A stretch of DNA of 52,346 nucleotides from a virus. The translations under genes were made by a program, and so were the position numbers. How positions within the stretch are numbered: the stretch's first letter is position 1; the number at the start of each line of letters is the position of its first letter. Below, in pieces: positions 1 through 5,756 of the stretch. The stretch lies in the IMG/VR virus record IMGVR_UViG_3300008267_000113, positions 1 to 52,346 of that record, one strand, 5' to 3'. Below the pieces are notes generated by a model that was given only the letters and a program-made list of their open reading frames with translations, did no database searches and had not been told where the DNA came from.

Positions 1-105
1 AATGGCTTCACAATCTATGATGCATATTATGCTACGTGTAAGGGTATTGGAGGAAAAGCAGGAATAGATGCTGTCTCTAGTATAATCAACCCTTATAAAA
101 AGTAA
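1..105 (+). CDS. C-terminal end of an upstream protein (partial)
   Basis: An open frame runs from the first base of the window to a TAA at 103-105 and encodes the last 34 residues of a protein whose start lies outside. The tail ends in INPYKK and contains a GIGGKAGIDAV stretch. This is too little to assign a family. It has the same strand as the genes that follow and ends 27 bases before the next start, so it is probably the preceding gene of the same operon. Frame and spacing support a real gene; identity is unknown. Confidence 0.5.
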   Translation, partial: NGFTIYDAYYATCKGIGGKAGIDAVSSIINPYKK

Positions 106-132
106 TAATCACACTACTAAAAACCATATAAT

Positions 133-1485
133 ATGGGTAAAGTAAAAAAGTTTTTTAGTAAAAGTGGCTGGGAATCCTCCGATTTTGGAGGGTTTTCCCA
201 GCTTTTATGGGATCTTCCTGAAATGAAAATGCCTTATGGTTTTAACATTACAGCGGGAGATAAATCTCAATATATTAGTCCTTATTCTGAAAAGAAGCTA
301 CTAGCTGTTTTTATCAATGCTGTTAACAAATACGGTTATCAAGATACATTTTTAGAATCTTGTAAAGCAGAAAAAGTAGACAATTTCTATGGATATGGTG
401 TATATAGATCAAGTATTGTTTACACTTTTAATAAAGAATCTGTAAAAGCTTGTTTAAGAGGTATCATAAAGAATGAAAAGGAGCTTTCTTCATTATTTAC
501 TAATTATAGTAATTTGATAAGTAATTCAACAATTACTTATAAATTTTCCTTAAAAGATGAGGATACTGAAGACTATTTGTCTATAGGTAAATCAACTAAG
601 GATTTTTTAAGAAGTGAAATAAATTCTGTTGAGAAGCAAACTCGTTCTAATATATGGGGTGACTATAAATCTAGTTCTAGCTGTTATGAAGATCTTAAAA
701 AGAATACTACATTTAAGGTTATGTCTGAGCAGGAGAGTGAACATCATTATAATTCCAATGAAGTAAAAAACTCTGAAAAACTGTTAAATCTTCTTGATAT
801 TTCTTTTGATCAGGATGAGACTAAAATTACTAATCTAAGAACTGGTAAAATAGATATTCCTAAAATTGCTGAGGCAATAGCAGGAAATCATCTTATCAAT
901 TTTAGAAAAGAGCTTCATGATAGAACTAAGCCTTTTAGTGTTTGCATTCTAAATGATGAGAGTGGTAGTATGGACTATTCTGGTTATAGAGATAGCCAAC
1001 ACAGTATTACAAAAATGCTTTATTTGACATTCTCTCAAGTAATGGATCCTAAAGACATTTATATATATGGTCATACAGGTGGTAATGTTCCTGAAATTCA
1101 TGTATATAATGACAAGTACAACCAGATTTTTGAAAAAGCTTATGCTCGTCAAAATAGAGTAAACTTTTTAGAGAATTATGATGGTCCTGTTATTGACAAT
1201 ATCTATGACAAAATTAGATCTTATACTGATAAGAACATTCTTTTCATTGTAATTTCTGATGGTCAACCTGCAGGTTACAGATATGGAAGCTCTTCAGACC
1301 GTGATGATTTAAAGAGAATTGTTGAAAAATGCAAAAGGGACGGTTTTGTAGCTTGCGGTATAGGTTTTAACTATACTGGAGTTCAAGAGTTGTACAAATA
1401 CAATACTGTTGTTACAGAAATGTCTAAAGCTCCTGAGGCTATTAGTATGCTTATTAACAATGTTGTAAAATCCGAATTTCAATAA
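133..1485 (+). CDS. VWA-domain protein with intact MIDAS motif
   Basis: A 450-residue protein whose C-terminal half is a von Willebrand factor A domain. The metal-ion-dependent adhesion site reads D275-E-S-G-S279 (DxSxS). A candidate threonine ligand is T315 in GHTGG, and the third acidic position is D376 in ISDGQP. The N-terminal ~260 residues match nothing I recognise. VWA proteins with a complete MIDAS commonly act as adaptors for MoxR-type AAA+ ATPases, and such an ATPase plus a second VWA protein lie at 10329-12717, so a functional link is likely but inferred. The ATG at 133 follows an A/T-rich leader with no Shine-Dalgarno. A terminator-like hairpin lies at 167-206 inside the gene, and an intrinsic terminator follows the stop. 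Confidence 0.8.
   Translation: MGKVKKFFSKSGWESSDFGGFSQLLWDLPEMKMPYGFNITAGDKSQYISPYSEKKLLAVFINAVNKYGYQDTFLESCKAEKVDNFYGYGVYRSSIVYTFNKESVKACLRGIIKNEKELSSLFTNYSNLISNSTITYKFSLKDEDTEDYLSIGKSTKDFLRSEINSVEKQTRSNIWGDYKSSSSCYEDLKKNTTFKVMSEQESEHHYNSNEVKNSEKLLNLLDISFDQDETKITNLRTGKIDIPKIAEAIAGNHLINFRKELHDRTKPFSVCILNDESGSMDYSGYRDSQHSITKMLYLTFSQVMDPKDIYIYGHTGGNVPEIHVYNDKYNQIFEKAYARQNRVNFLENYDGPVIDNIYDKIRSYTDKNILFIVISDGQPAGYRYGSSSDRDDLKRIVEKCKRDGFVACGIGFNYTGVQELYKYNTVVTEMSKAPEAISMLINNVVKSEFQ
167..206 (+). promoter_or_regulatory. Intragenic terminator-like hairpin (possible attenuator)
   Basis: GCTGGGAA (167-174) pairs with TTCCCAGC (195-202). Inside it CCTCC (176-180) pairs with GGAGG (187-191) around a GATTTT loop. 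TTTT follows directly at 203-206. The structure begins 34 bases after the ATG of the VWA gene. It looks like an intrinsic terminator in a place where one would block the gene, so attenuation or a processing site is possible. It could also be coding coincidence. Confidence 0.4.
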
Positions 1486-1513
1486 AAAAGAGGGAGTAAC
1501 ATCCCTCTTTTTT
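1484..1513 (+). terminator. Intrinsic terminator after the VWA gene
   Basis: GAGGGA (1490-1495) and TCCCTC (1502-1507) form a stem around a six-base loop, extended by A/T pairs on both sides, and a run of T follows. It overlaps the stop codon of the VWA gene and isolates that gene from the next. Confidence 0.85.
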
Positions 1514-1528
1514 TTAATTTTGTTAATT

Positions 1529-1729
1529 ATGAATTCTAACAAAACACCTGAAGAACAAGCTAAAGATCTTGTAAGAACTTACATGATTATATTAGAGAGC
1601 ATTATACCTACAAGAAAGGTAAAAGAATGTGCTAAAGTAGCTGTAACTAAACTCATTGACATTACCGGTCAGAAATACTGGTATGAAGTGCTTAATGAAA
1701 TTGACAAAATAAAAAACTTACCAATATGA
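1529..1729 (+). CDS. Small hypothetical protein (66 aa)
   Basis: The ATG at 1529 gives a 66-residue, Lys-rich, mostly helical protein containing KTPEEQAKDLVRTYM, with no signal peptide or membrane segment. A TTG nine bases upstream is in frame but lies in the tail of the preceding terminator, so the ATG is preferred. The stop overlaps the start of the next gene by four bases (ATGA), which points to translational coupling with the cyclic-phosphate-receiver-like gene. I recognise no family. Helical proteins of this size in phages are often DNA-binding or adaptor subunits, but nothing here proves that. Confidence 0.65.
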   Translation: MNSNKTPEEQAKDLVRTYMIILESIIPTRKVKECAKVAVTKLIDITGQKYWYEVLNEIDKIKNLPI

Positions 1730-2133
1730 AAATTTTCCTTGATGACTTTAGAAAGCCGGCTGATTGCTTAACTTATATGGCCGCTAGAATAAACGGTTAT
1801 TCTACTATCTATGGTCAAGATGATTGGGTAATAGTAAGAAATTACCCGGAGTTTGTTGAAGCTGTAAAAGCAGCTGGAGATAGCATAGATACTATTTCTT
1901 TTGATCATGATTTAGTGGATGGTCACTATCATCAAAACATGGTGGACGGTATATTAGATTATGACGGAAAGAGTTTTGAAGATGACTACAATAAAACAGG
2001 ATATCATTGTGCAAAGTGGTTTTTGGAATATTACCAAGAAAACAATTGGCAAGTACCTGAGATTCTCATACATAGTATGAACCCTGTAGGAGTTAAAAAT
2101 ATAAAATCTTTGTTTAGAAGTTTGTGGGAATAA
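1726..2133 (+). CDS. Cyclic-phosphate-processing receiver-like (cREC) domain protein
   Basis: A 135-residue protein beginning KIFLDDFRKP, with an acidic pair D6-D7 and R9, then TISFDHDL (D60-H61-D62) and a C-terminal IHSMNPVG (H116, N119). This arrangement matches the receiver-like family predicted to process cyclic phosphates, often at RNA ends; it is not a two-component receiver. The length fits a single domain. It overlaps the preceding small gene by four bases and precedes a Bacteroidota-type promoter. In a phage it might repair or modify RNA damaged by host nucleases, which is inference. A related acidic-pocket phosphoesterase is the main alternative. Confidence 0.65.
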   Translation: MKIFLDDFRKPADCLTYMAARINGYSTIYGQDDWVIVRNYPEFVEAVKAAGDSIDTISFDHDLVDGHYHQNMVDGILDYDGKSFEDDYNKTGYHCAKWFLEYYQENNWQVPEILIHSMNPVGVKNIKSLFRSLWE

Positions 2134-2151
2134 GAAATATGTATATATTTG
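2121..2151 (+). promoter_or_regulatory. Bacteroidota-type promoter (TTTG-N19-TATATTTG)
   Basis: TTTG at 2121-2124 and TATATTTG at 2144-2151 are separated by 19 bases. This matches the -33 TTTG / -7 TAnnTTTG consensus of the primary sigma factor in Bacteroides and relatives. Twenty bases separate the -7 box from the ATG at 2172. It would let host RNA polymerase transcribe the downstream gene and supports a Bacteroidota host. Confidence 0.6.
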
Positions 2152-2171
2152 GACCATAAATCTCAAAACCA

Positions 2172-2615
2172 ATGGAATATAATAACTTACTTCTTCTTTC
2201 AATTTCAGTTGTCGCTGTAGTGGCTATAATTGTAAGTATTGTTTTTGCATCAAAAGTAGCTGACCTAAAAGCTATTATAGCTGAGTCTCAGGATGATTTG
2301 GCAAATGCCAATAATTCATGTGCTTTAGTATCTTCTAAGATGCGTGCTCAAGAGAAGCAAATTGCTCAACTTTCTGATGAGAAGGCTGCTCTTGCAAAGG
2401 ACATTCAAGTAAAAGACATTAAGATTGCATCTCTTCAGTCTAAAATTGATGTTCTTTATAATGAAAACAAGAAACTTCTTGCAGCAGCATCAGATGACGT
2501 TACAATTAATGTAAAAGCAGCAGATGATGCTAAGATTGTTTCTGAAAATCCTAAGCCTAAGCGCAGATTTTACAAGAAAAAATCAACAGGAGGTCCTAAG
2601 AAATTGGACAAGTAA
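2172..2615 (+). CDS. Membrane-anchored coiled-coil protein with basic tail
   Basis: A 147-residue protein with one N-terminal transmembrane helix at about residues 6-26 (LLLLSISVVAVVAIIVSIVF). An Ala/Lys/Glu-rich coiled coil follows at about 35-105, and the C-terminus is strongly basic (PKPKRRFYKKK). There is no cleavage site, so it is probably a single-pass membrane protein. The layout recalls inner-membrane spanins or membrane tethers in general, but there is no sequence match to a spanin that I can point to. It has its own promoter and is followed by an intrinsic terminator, so it appears to be a single-gene unit. The long soluble coiled coil and basic end could bind nucleic acid or a partner at the membrane. 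Confidence 0.7.
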   Translation: MEYNNLLLLSISVVAVVAIIVSIVFASKVADLKAIIAESQDDLANANNSCALVSSKMRAQEKQIAQLSDEKAALAKDIQVKDIKIASLQSKIDVLYNENKKLLAAASDDVTINVKAADDAKIVSENPKPKRRFYKKKSTGGPKKLDK

Positions 2616-2637
2616 TTAGTTAAAAAATACAATAAGA

Positions 2638-2662
2638 AGTGGGTCTAGGCCCACTTTTTTTA
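2638..2662 (+). terminator. Intrinsic terminator
   Basis: AGTGGG (2638-2643) pairs with CCCACT (2650-2655) across a six-base loop and is followed by a T run. It separates the coiled-coil gene from the small membrane genes downstream and rules out the in-frame GTG at 2639 as a start. Confidence 0.8.
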
Positions 2663-2674
2663 TATCTTTATGCA

Positions 2675-2872
2675 ATGAATTACATTAAATGGTTATTAAA
2701 AGAATCTCTATTTCATGTTCTTGTGTTTGCCATAGGCTATTTGATCATGTTATTTTGGTCTCCTGGATTAGATAAAACCATAGGACTTTACTTATGGTCT
2801 GTATTTTTTTGTATATTGCTCATAGGTAAGTACATAGATTATATAGAAAAAAAAGATGCTGGACATTTGTAG
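2675..2872 (+). CDS. Small two-helix membrane protein (65 aa)
   Basis: The ATG at 2675 gives a 65-residue protein with two hydrophobic segments, at about residues 10-28 and 35-53, and a charged C-terminus (YIDYIEKKDAGHL). An in-frame GTG at 2639 is rejected because it sits inside the terminator stem. The end overlaps the next gene, also a membrane protein, by 17 bases, so the two are probably translationally coupled and may work together. Size and topology would suit a holin-like or superinfection-exclusion protein, but no conserved motif supports either. Confidence 0.65.
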   Translation: MNYIKWLLKESLFHVLVFAIGYLIMLFWSPGLDKTIGLYLWSVFFCILLIGKYIDYIEKKDAGHL

Positions 2873-3248
2873 TCTTATATTAATAATAGTAGCTGCCTAT
2901 TTAAAAGGCAAGATGGATACTATTATGTTTCGTGGTAGAAACATAGGATGGAAAAACAAATGGAAGCTTACTGTAGATGGTAGGCTTAAGTATTATAAAC
3001 AAAAAGACTGGTATTACTTCGGTCATTATCCTCTTTATGAAGAAAAATTTCCATACAGTAGCACTATACTTGTATGTCTTACTGATGCTTGGCATAAATA
3101 TCAGTTTTTTATGCTTAGAGCTTTTTATCTTGCGCTGTCTATTCAGATGGTTCCTTGGTATTTAGCTTTAGTTGCAAGCTTTGTAGTCTTTCCAGTTATT
3201 TATGGAATAGGCTTTTATATCAGCTTTGAGAGATTTTCAAGGCAATAA
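2856..3248 (+). CDS. Predicted multi-pass membrane protein (130 aa)
   Basis: A 130-residue protein with a hydrophobic N-terminus (about residues 3-16) and a strongly hydrophobic C-terminal half (about 85-125). Between them is a polar, aromatic-rich segment (WKNKWKLTVDGRLKYYKQKDWYYFGHYP, split here as WKNKWKLTVDG and LKYYKQKDWYYF). It overlaps the preceding two-helix membrane gene by 17 bases. I recognise no family. The pairing suggests a membrane-associated function such as envelope modification or exclusion, which is a guess from context only. Confidence 0.65.
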   Translation: MLDICSLILIIVAAYLKGKMDTIMFRGRNIGWKNKWKLTVDGRLKYYKQKDWYYFGHYPLYEEKFPYSSTILVCLTDAWHKYQFFMLRAFYLALSIQMVPWYLALVASFVVFPVIYGIGFYISFERFSRQ

Positions 3249-3266
3249 TTTAATAAGATTCCCACT

Positions 3267-3644
3267 ATGAAGCAATTACCATTATCAATCCTCTATAAAA
3301 TGGAGGAAGGAAAACTCGTCTTCAAGAGAGAAATAGACAAGCTCAAATATGACTTGTTTGTCAAAAATCTTAAAGAAGATGATGTTATTGAAGTGACATA
3401 TCAAGAACAAACAGCAGATGGAACACTAGCTCAATTAGCTAAAGTTCATGCTTGTATTGGAGAGCTCTCTAAATTTTTAGGCTATGACAAAGAAGAATTA
3501 AAGGCAATTGTTAAACACAAAGCACAGTTATACACCAATGACGGTGAATATAAGTCTTTTAAGGATTGCTCTAAAGAAGAATTAAGTTTAGCAATAGAGG
3601 CAGTTATTACTATTGGGGAGGCTGTGGATTTTCCTCTTGTTTAA
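3267..3644 (+). CDS. Conserved hypothetical phage protein (125 aa)
   Basis: A 125-residue acidic protein with a C-terminal helical part containing AKVHACIGELSKFLGYDKEE and later FKDCSKEELSLAIEAV. The centre faintly resembles NinB/Orf-type recombination mediators, where a Lys/His-rich stretch precedes helices with a GYSKEEMK-like motif. The resemblance is too weak to assign. It lies at the head of the DNA-metabolism genes, which would fit a recombination role. Its last 35 bases overlap the 3' end of a gene on the opposite strand, an unusual tail-to-tail overlap. Confidence 0.65.
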   Translation: MKQLPLSILYKMEEGKLVFKREIDKLKYDLFVKNLKEDDVIEVTYQEQTADGTLAQLAKVHACIGELSKFLGYDKEELKAIVKHKAQLYTNDGEYKSFKDCSKEELSLAIEAVITIGEAVDFPLV

Positions 3645-3933
3645 TATTACCTGATTCTAATGGTACCATTTTAGTCATTTTTTGGGCTCTCGCTTCTAAT
3701 TCTAGATGAGTTTGTAATGCCAACAAAGTCTTAAAGTGGTAGACATATGGGTCATCTTGGTTAGTATTATTTTTAATGTGGCCAATTATTTCTGAGTAAT
3801 GCTCATTACTTTTGTAAGGAAAGAAATCAGTAATAAGAGACTTAAGTCTAGCCGCAAATTCCCCAGAAACTTTTATTTCAATAATAGCTTCTGTAGGTAT
3901 TATTTCTACTTCCACAGATTTTTTTTCACTCAT
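3610..3933 (-). CDS. Isolated minus-strand hypothetical protein (107 aa)
   Basis: A 107-residue protein with a beta-rich start (VEVEIIPTEAIIEIKVSGEF), an alpha-helical middle (LLALQTHLELEARAQKM) and a polar tail. It is the only minus-strand gene within the plus block. Its composition looks like a real protein, and a TTG-N20-TAAGTTTG promoter lies just upstream on its own strand (3980 to 3950), which supports independent expression by host polymerase. Its end overlaps the plus-strand gene at 3267-3644 by 35 bases, and its promoter overlaps the start of the uracil glycosylase gene. An isolated opposed gene of this kind suits a regulator or an early-expressed function. No family was recognised. 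Confidence 0.6.
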   Translation of the reverse strand: MSEKKSVEVEIIPTEAIIEIKVSGEFAARLKSLITDFFPYKSNEHYSEIIGHIKNNTNQDDPYVYHFKTLLALQTHLELEARAQKMTKMVPLESGNIKQEENPQPPQ

Positions 3934-3949
3934 AACTATTTAATTTATA

Positions 3950-3980
3950 CAAACTTATGATAAGTTCTGTCAATTTACAA
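3950..3980 (-). promoter_or_regulatory. Bacteroidota-type promoter on the minus strand (TTG-N20-TAAGTTTG)
   Basis: Read on the minus strand, TTG (3980-3978) is followed after 20 bases by TAAGTTTG (3957-3950), a full match to TAnnTTTG. Sixteen bases separate it from the ATG of the minus-strand gene at 3933. The site overlaps the first codons of the uracil glycosylase gene, so opposing transcription could interfere. Confidence 0.5.
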
Positions 3981-4667
3981 GATGTAAAAGAAAAGTTATA
4001 CTCTAAACTTTCCGGATCTGATTGGGATTTAAAACTTAGAAGTTACTTATTAGGTACTGAAATGGATACTCTTCTTGAAGTTTTGTTAGCAGAATCTCAA
4101 GATGGTAAAAGATTTACACCTCCTGTTAAGTACTTTTTTAGGGCCCTAGAAACATGTCCTTTTGAAAACACTAGAGTTGTTATTATTGGTCAAGACCCTT
4201 ATCCTCAAGTAAATACTGCAGACGGCATTGCCTTTTCTTGTAGTATTAAAGATAAAACAGAAGTTTCTTTGAAGTATATTATGGATGCTATTGATAAAAC
4301 AGTACCGCCAGAACTTATAGCTCCAAAGACTAATGATTTATCTAGATGGTCTGACCAAGGTGTTTTAATGCTTAATTCAGCATTTACTACTACTATTGGA
4401 AAACCAGGTACTCATCAATTACTATGGAGACCTTTTATGGTTACTCTATTAGATGCACTGATCTGGAACAAACCTGGATTAATCTATGTGTTTTTAGGCA
4501 AGAAAGCTCAAGAATATATGGACTTGATTCCGGATAACAACTATAAAATAGCTGTTAATCATCCAGCATCTGCAGCTTATACAGGTCAGACATGGAATTG
4601 TGAAGATATGTTCAATAGGGTAAACGCCTATTTAGAATTACAAAATCAACCTAAAATTATTTGGTGA
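3957..4667 (+). CDS. ung: Uracil-DNA glycosylase (family 1-like)
   Basis: A 236-residue enzyme of the usual family 1 length that would remove uracil from DNA by cleaving the N-glycosidic bond. The water-activating motif is GQDPYP (residues 78-83, D80). GVLMLNSAFTT matches the GVLLLN motif, and the catalytic His is H202 in HPASAA. Canonical enzymes have GQDPYH and HPSPLS, so the Leu that pushes the base out of the helix appears replaced by Ala. Such glycosylases are common in crAss-like phages and usually sit with replication genes, as here. The stop overlaps the next ATG by one base (TGATG). The variant loop could change specificity or speed. Confidence 0.9.
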   Translation: MISSVNLQDVKEKLYSKLSGSDWDLKLRSYLLGTEMDTLLEVLLAESQDGKRFTPPVKYFFRALETCPFENTRVVIIGQDPYPQVNTADGIAFSCSIKDKTEVSLKYIMDAIDKTVPPELIAPKTNDLSRWSDQGVLMLNSAFTTTIGKPGTHQLLWRPFMVTLLDALIWNKPGLIYVFLGKKAQEYMDLIPDNNYKIAVNHPASAAYTGQTWNCEDMFNRVNAYLELQNQPKIIW

Positions 4668-5149
4668 TGAATAAGAAATCCAATCTAGTATTAGAGCTTT
4701 CTGATTTTACAGAGTTTATCACAGCGCTTGTTGCTAATAGTAAGAAAAGATACATATCTGTCTATATGCCTGAGGATGATAGAACTCTAATGATTAAGGC
4801 AAACAAAAAAGTTTCTAGATTATTTAGATCATTCACAATGAGTGATATATATGAATTTATGAAAGAAACTTATCCTGAATCTATTACAAAAACTCAAAGG
4901 CATCCTCATATTTACAAAAGATTTATAATGGCATATACTGCTAAATATTCTGGAGGATATACTTATAGAGAGATACAGGAATATTTTGGTAAGCATCATG
5001 CTACTTGGGTTCATGCCTGTAAAGCAAGTATGAATTTTTTAGATATGAATGACCCCAATTTTGTTACTATGTATCAAGAGTTCATGAAGAAATTTTCTAA
5101 TTATTTAGATAAAAAACTAGAAAATGCAAAGTCTGATTCAAAGCATTAA
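4667..5149 (+). CDS. DnaA domain IV-like DNA-binding protein
   Basis: A 160-residue protein counted from the ATG at 4667; TTG and GTG codons just upstream overlap the glycosylase gene. The C-terminal half contains TYREIQEYFGKHHATWVHAC (residues 99-118). This matches the DnaA domain IV signature, in which a helix-turn-helix is followed by a GrxDHTTVLHAc-type motif. No AAA+ domain is present, so it cannot be a full initiator. It sits between the uracil glycosylase and the replicative helicase, which suggests origin recognition, helicase recruitment, or control of transcription through DnaA-box-like sites. The DNA-binding assignment is moderately strong; the role is inferred. Confidence 0.65.
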   Translation: MNKKSNLVLELSDFTEFITALVANSKKRYISVYMPEDDRTLMIKANKKVSRLFRSFTMSDIYEFMKETYPESITKTQRHPHIYKRFIMAYTAKYSGGYTYREIQEYFGKHHATWVHACKASMNFLDMNDPNFVTMYQEFMKKFSNYLDKKLENAKSDSKH

Positions 5150-5693
5150 GGATAGCAAACTAACACCTAATCAGCTTTACTTGCTGTGGTGTTTACAGTA
5201 TGAAGAGATTCCTTTGAATATCAATGTTCATACTGAGGTAAGAGCTTTAAAAAATAGCACTCATCTTGATGCTAAAGGTAAGATTACACCATTAGGTTTA
5301 GAGGCCGTGTCTTCTTTGCCTAAACCATCCAGTAAAGCTGTAAAAACTATAGTTTTACTAGATGACATGATTGAAAAATATTTGAGTCTTTTCCCAAAAG
5401 GTAAACTGCCAAGTGGCAAACAAGCGCGTGCAGATAAGAAAAATCTAAAGCAATGTTTTACATGGTTTTTCAAAACCTATGGCTATGATTGGGAAACTGT
5501 ACTTAAGGCTACAGCAATGTATGTTAATGAGTATGAGCTTAAGGGATACTTGTATATGAGAACTTCTCAATACTTTATTACTAAAGCTAATCCTGATAGG
5601 ACCAGGGAATCTGAATTAGCAAATTACTGTTCTTTAATAGTTACAGGAGATACCACAGAAGACCCAAATCATTTTTCTGAAAAGGTTGTATAG
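5124..5693 (+). CDS. Hypothetical protein preceding the replicative helicase
   Basis: A 189-residue protein overlapping the previous gene by 26 bases. The N-terminus (KLTPNQLYLLWCLQY) resembles a winged-helix start. The C-terminal part is rich in aromatic and basic residues (LKQCFTWFFKTYGYDWETVL, and later YLYMRTSQYFITKANPDR). I recognise no named family, although similar conserved unknowns sit just before helicases in other Bacteroidota phages as I recall them. Position and build would suit a helicase loader or replisome organiser. There is no direct motif evidence, so this is an inference from context. Confidence 0.6.
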   Translation: MQSLIQSIKDSKLTPNQLYLLWCLQYEEIPLNINVHTEVRALKNSTHLDAKGKITPLGLEAVSSLPKPSSKAVKTIVLLDDMIEKYLSLFPKGKLPSGKQARADKKNLKQCFTWFFKTYGYDWETVLKATAMYVNEYELKGYLYMRTSQYFITKANPDRTRESELANYCSLIVTGDTTEDPNHFSEKVV

Positions 5694-5716
5694 ACCTAAA
5701 AGTTTTATTATATTTA
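5686..5716 (+). promoter_or_regulatory. Possible promoter for the helicase gene
   Basis: TTG at 5686-5688 is followed after 20 bases by TATATTTA at 5709-5716, one mismatch from TAnnTTTG. It lies in the 63-base gap before the helicase start at 5757 and would place the hairpin at 5723-5739 in the 5' leader. Confidence 0.3.
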
Positions 5717-5722
5717 CAGTCA

Positions 5723-5739
5723 TGCCGGCTATGCCGGTA
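5723..5739 (+). promoter_or_regulatory. GC-rich hairpin before the helicase gene
   Basis: CCGGC (5725-5729) and GCCGG (5733-5737) pair around a TAT loop, with further weak pairs outside, followed by a short T-rich stretch. It may be a weak terminator for the upstream operon or a leader structure for the helicase messenger. It is one of the few GC-rich elements in an A/T-rich region. Confidence 0.45.
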
Positions 5740-5756
5740 TTTTTATCTCAAAAAAT

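Noticed and set aside
1515-1522. TAATTTTG as a promoter -7 box for the gene at 1529
   Set aside because: It matches TAnnTTTG but has no TTG 19-21 bases upstream, is only six bases before the ATG, and is formed by the terminator's T run.
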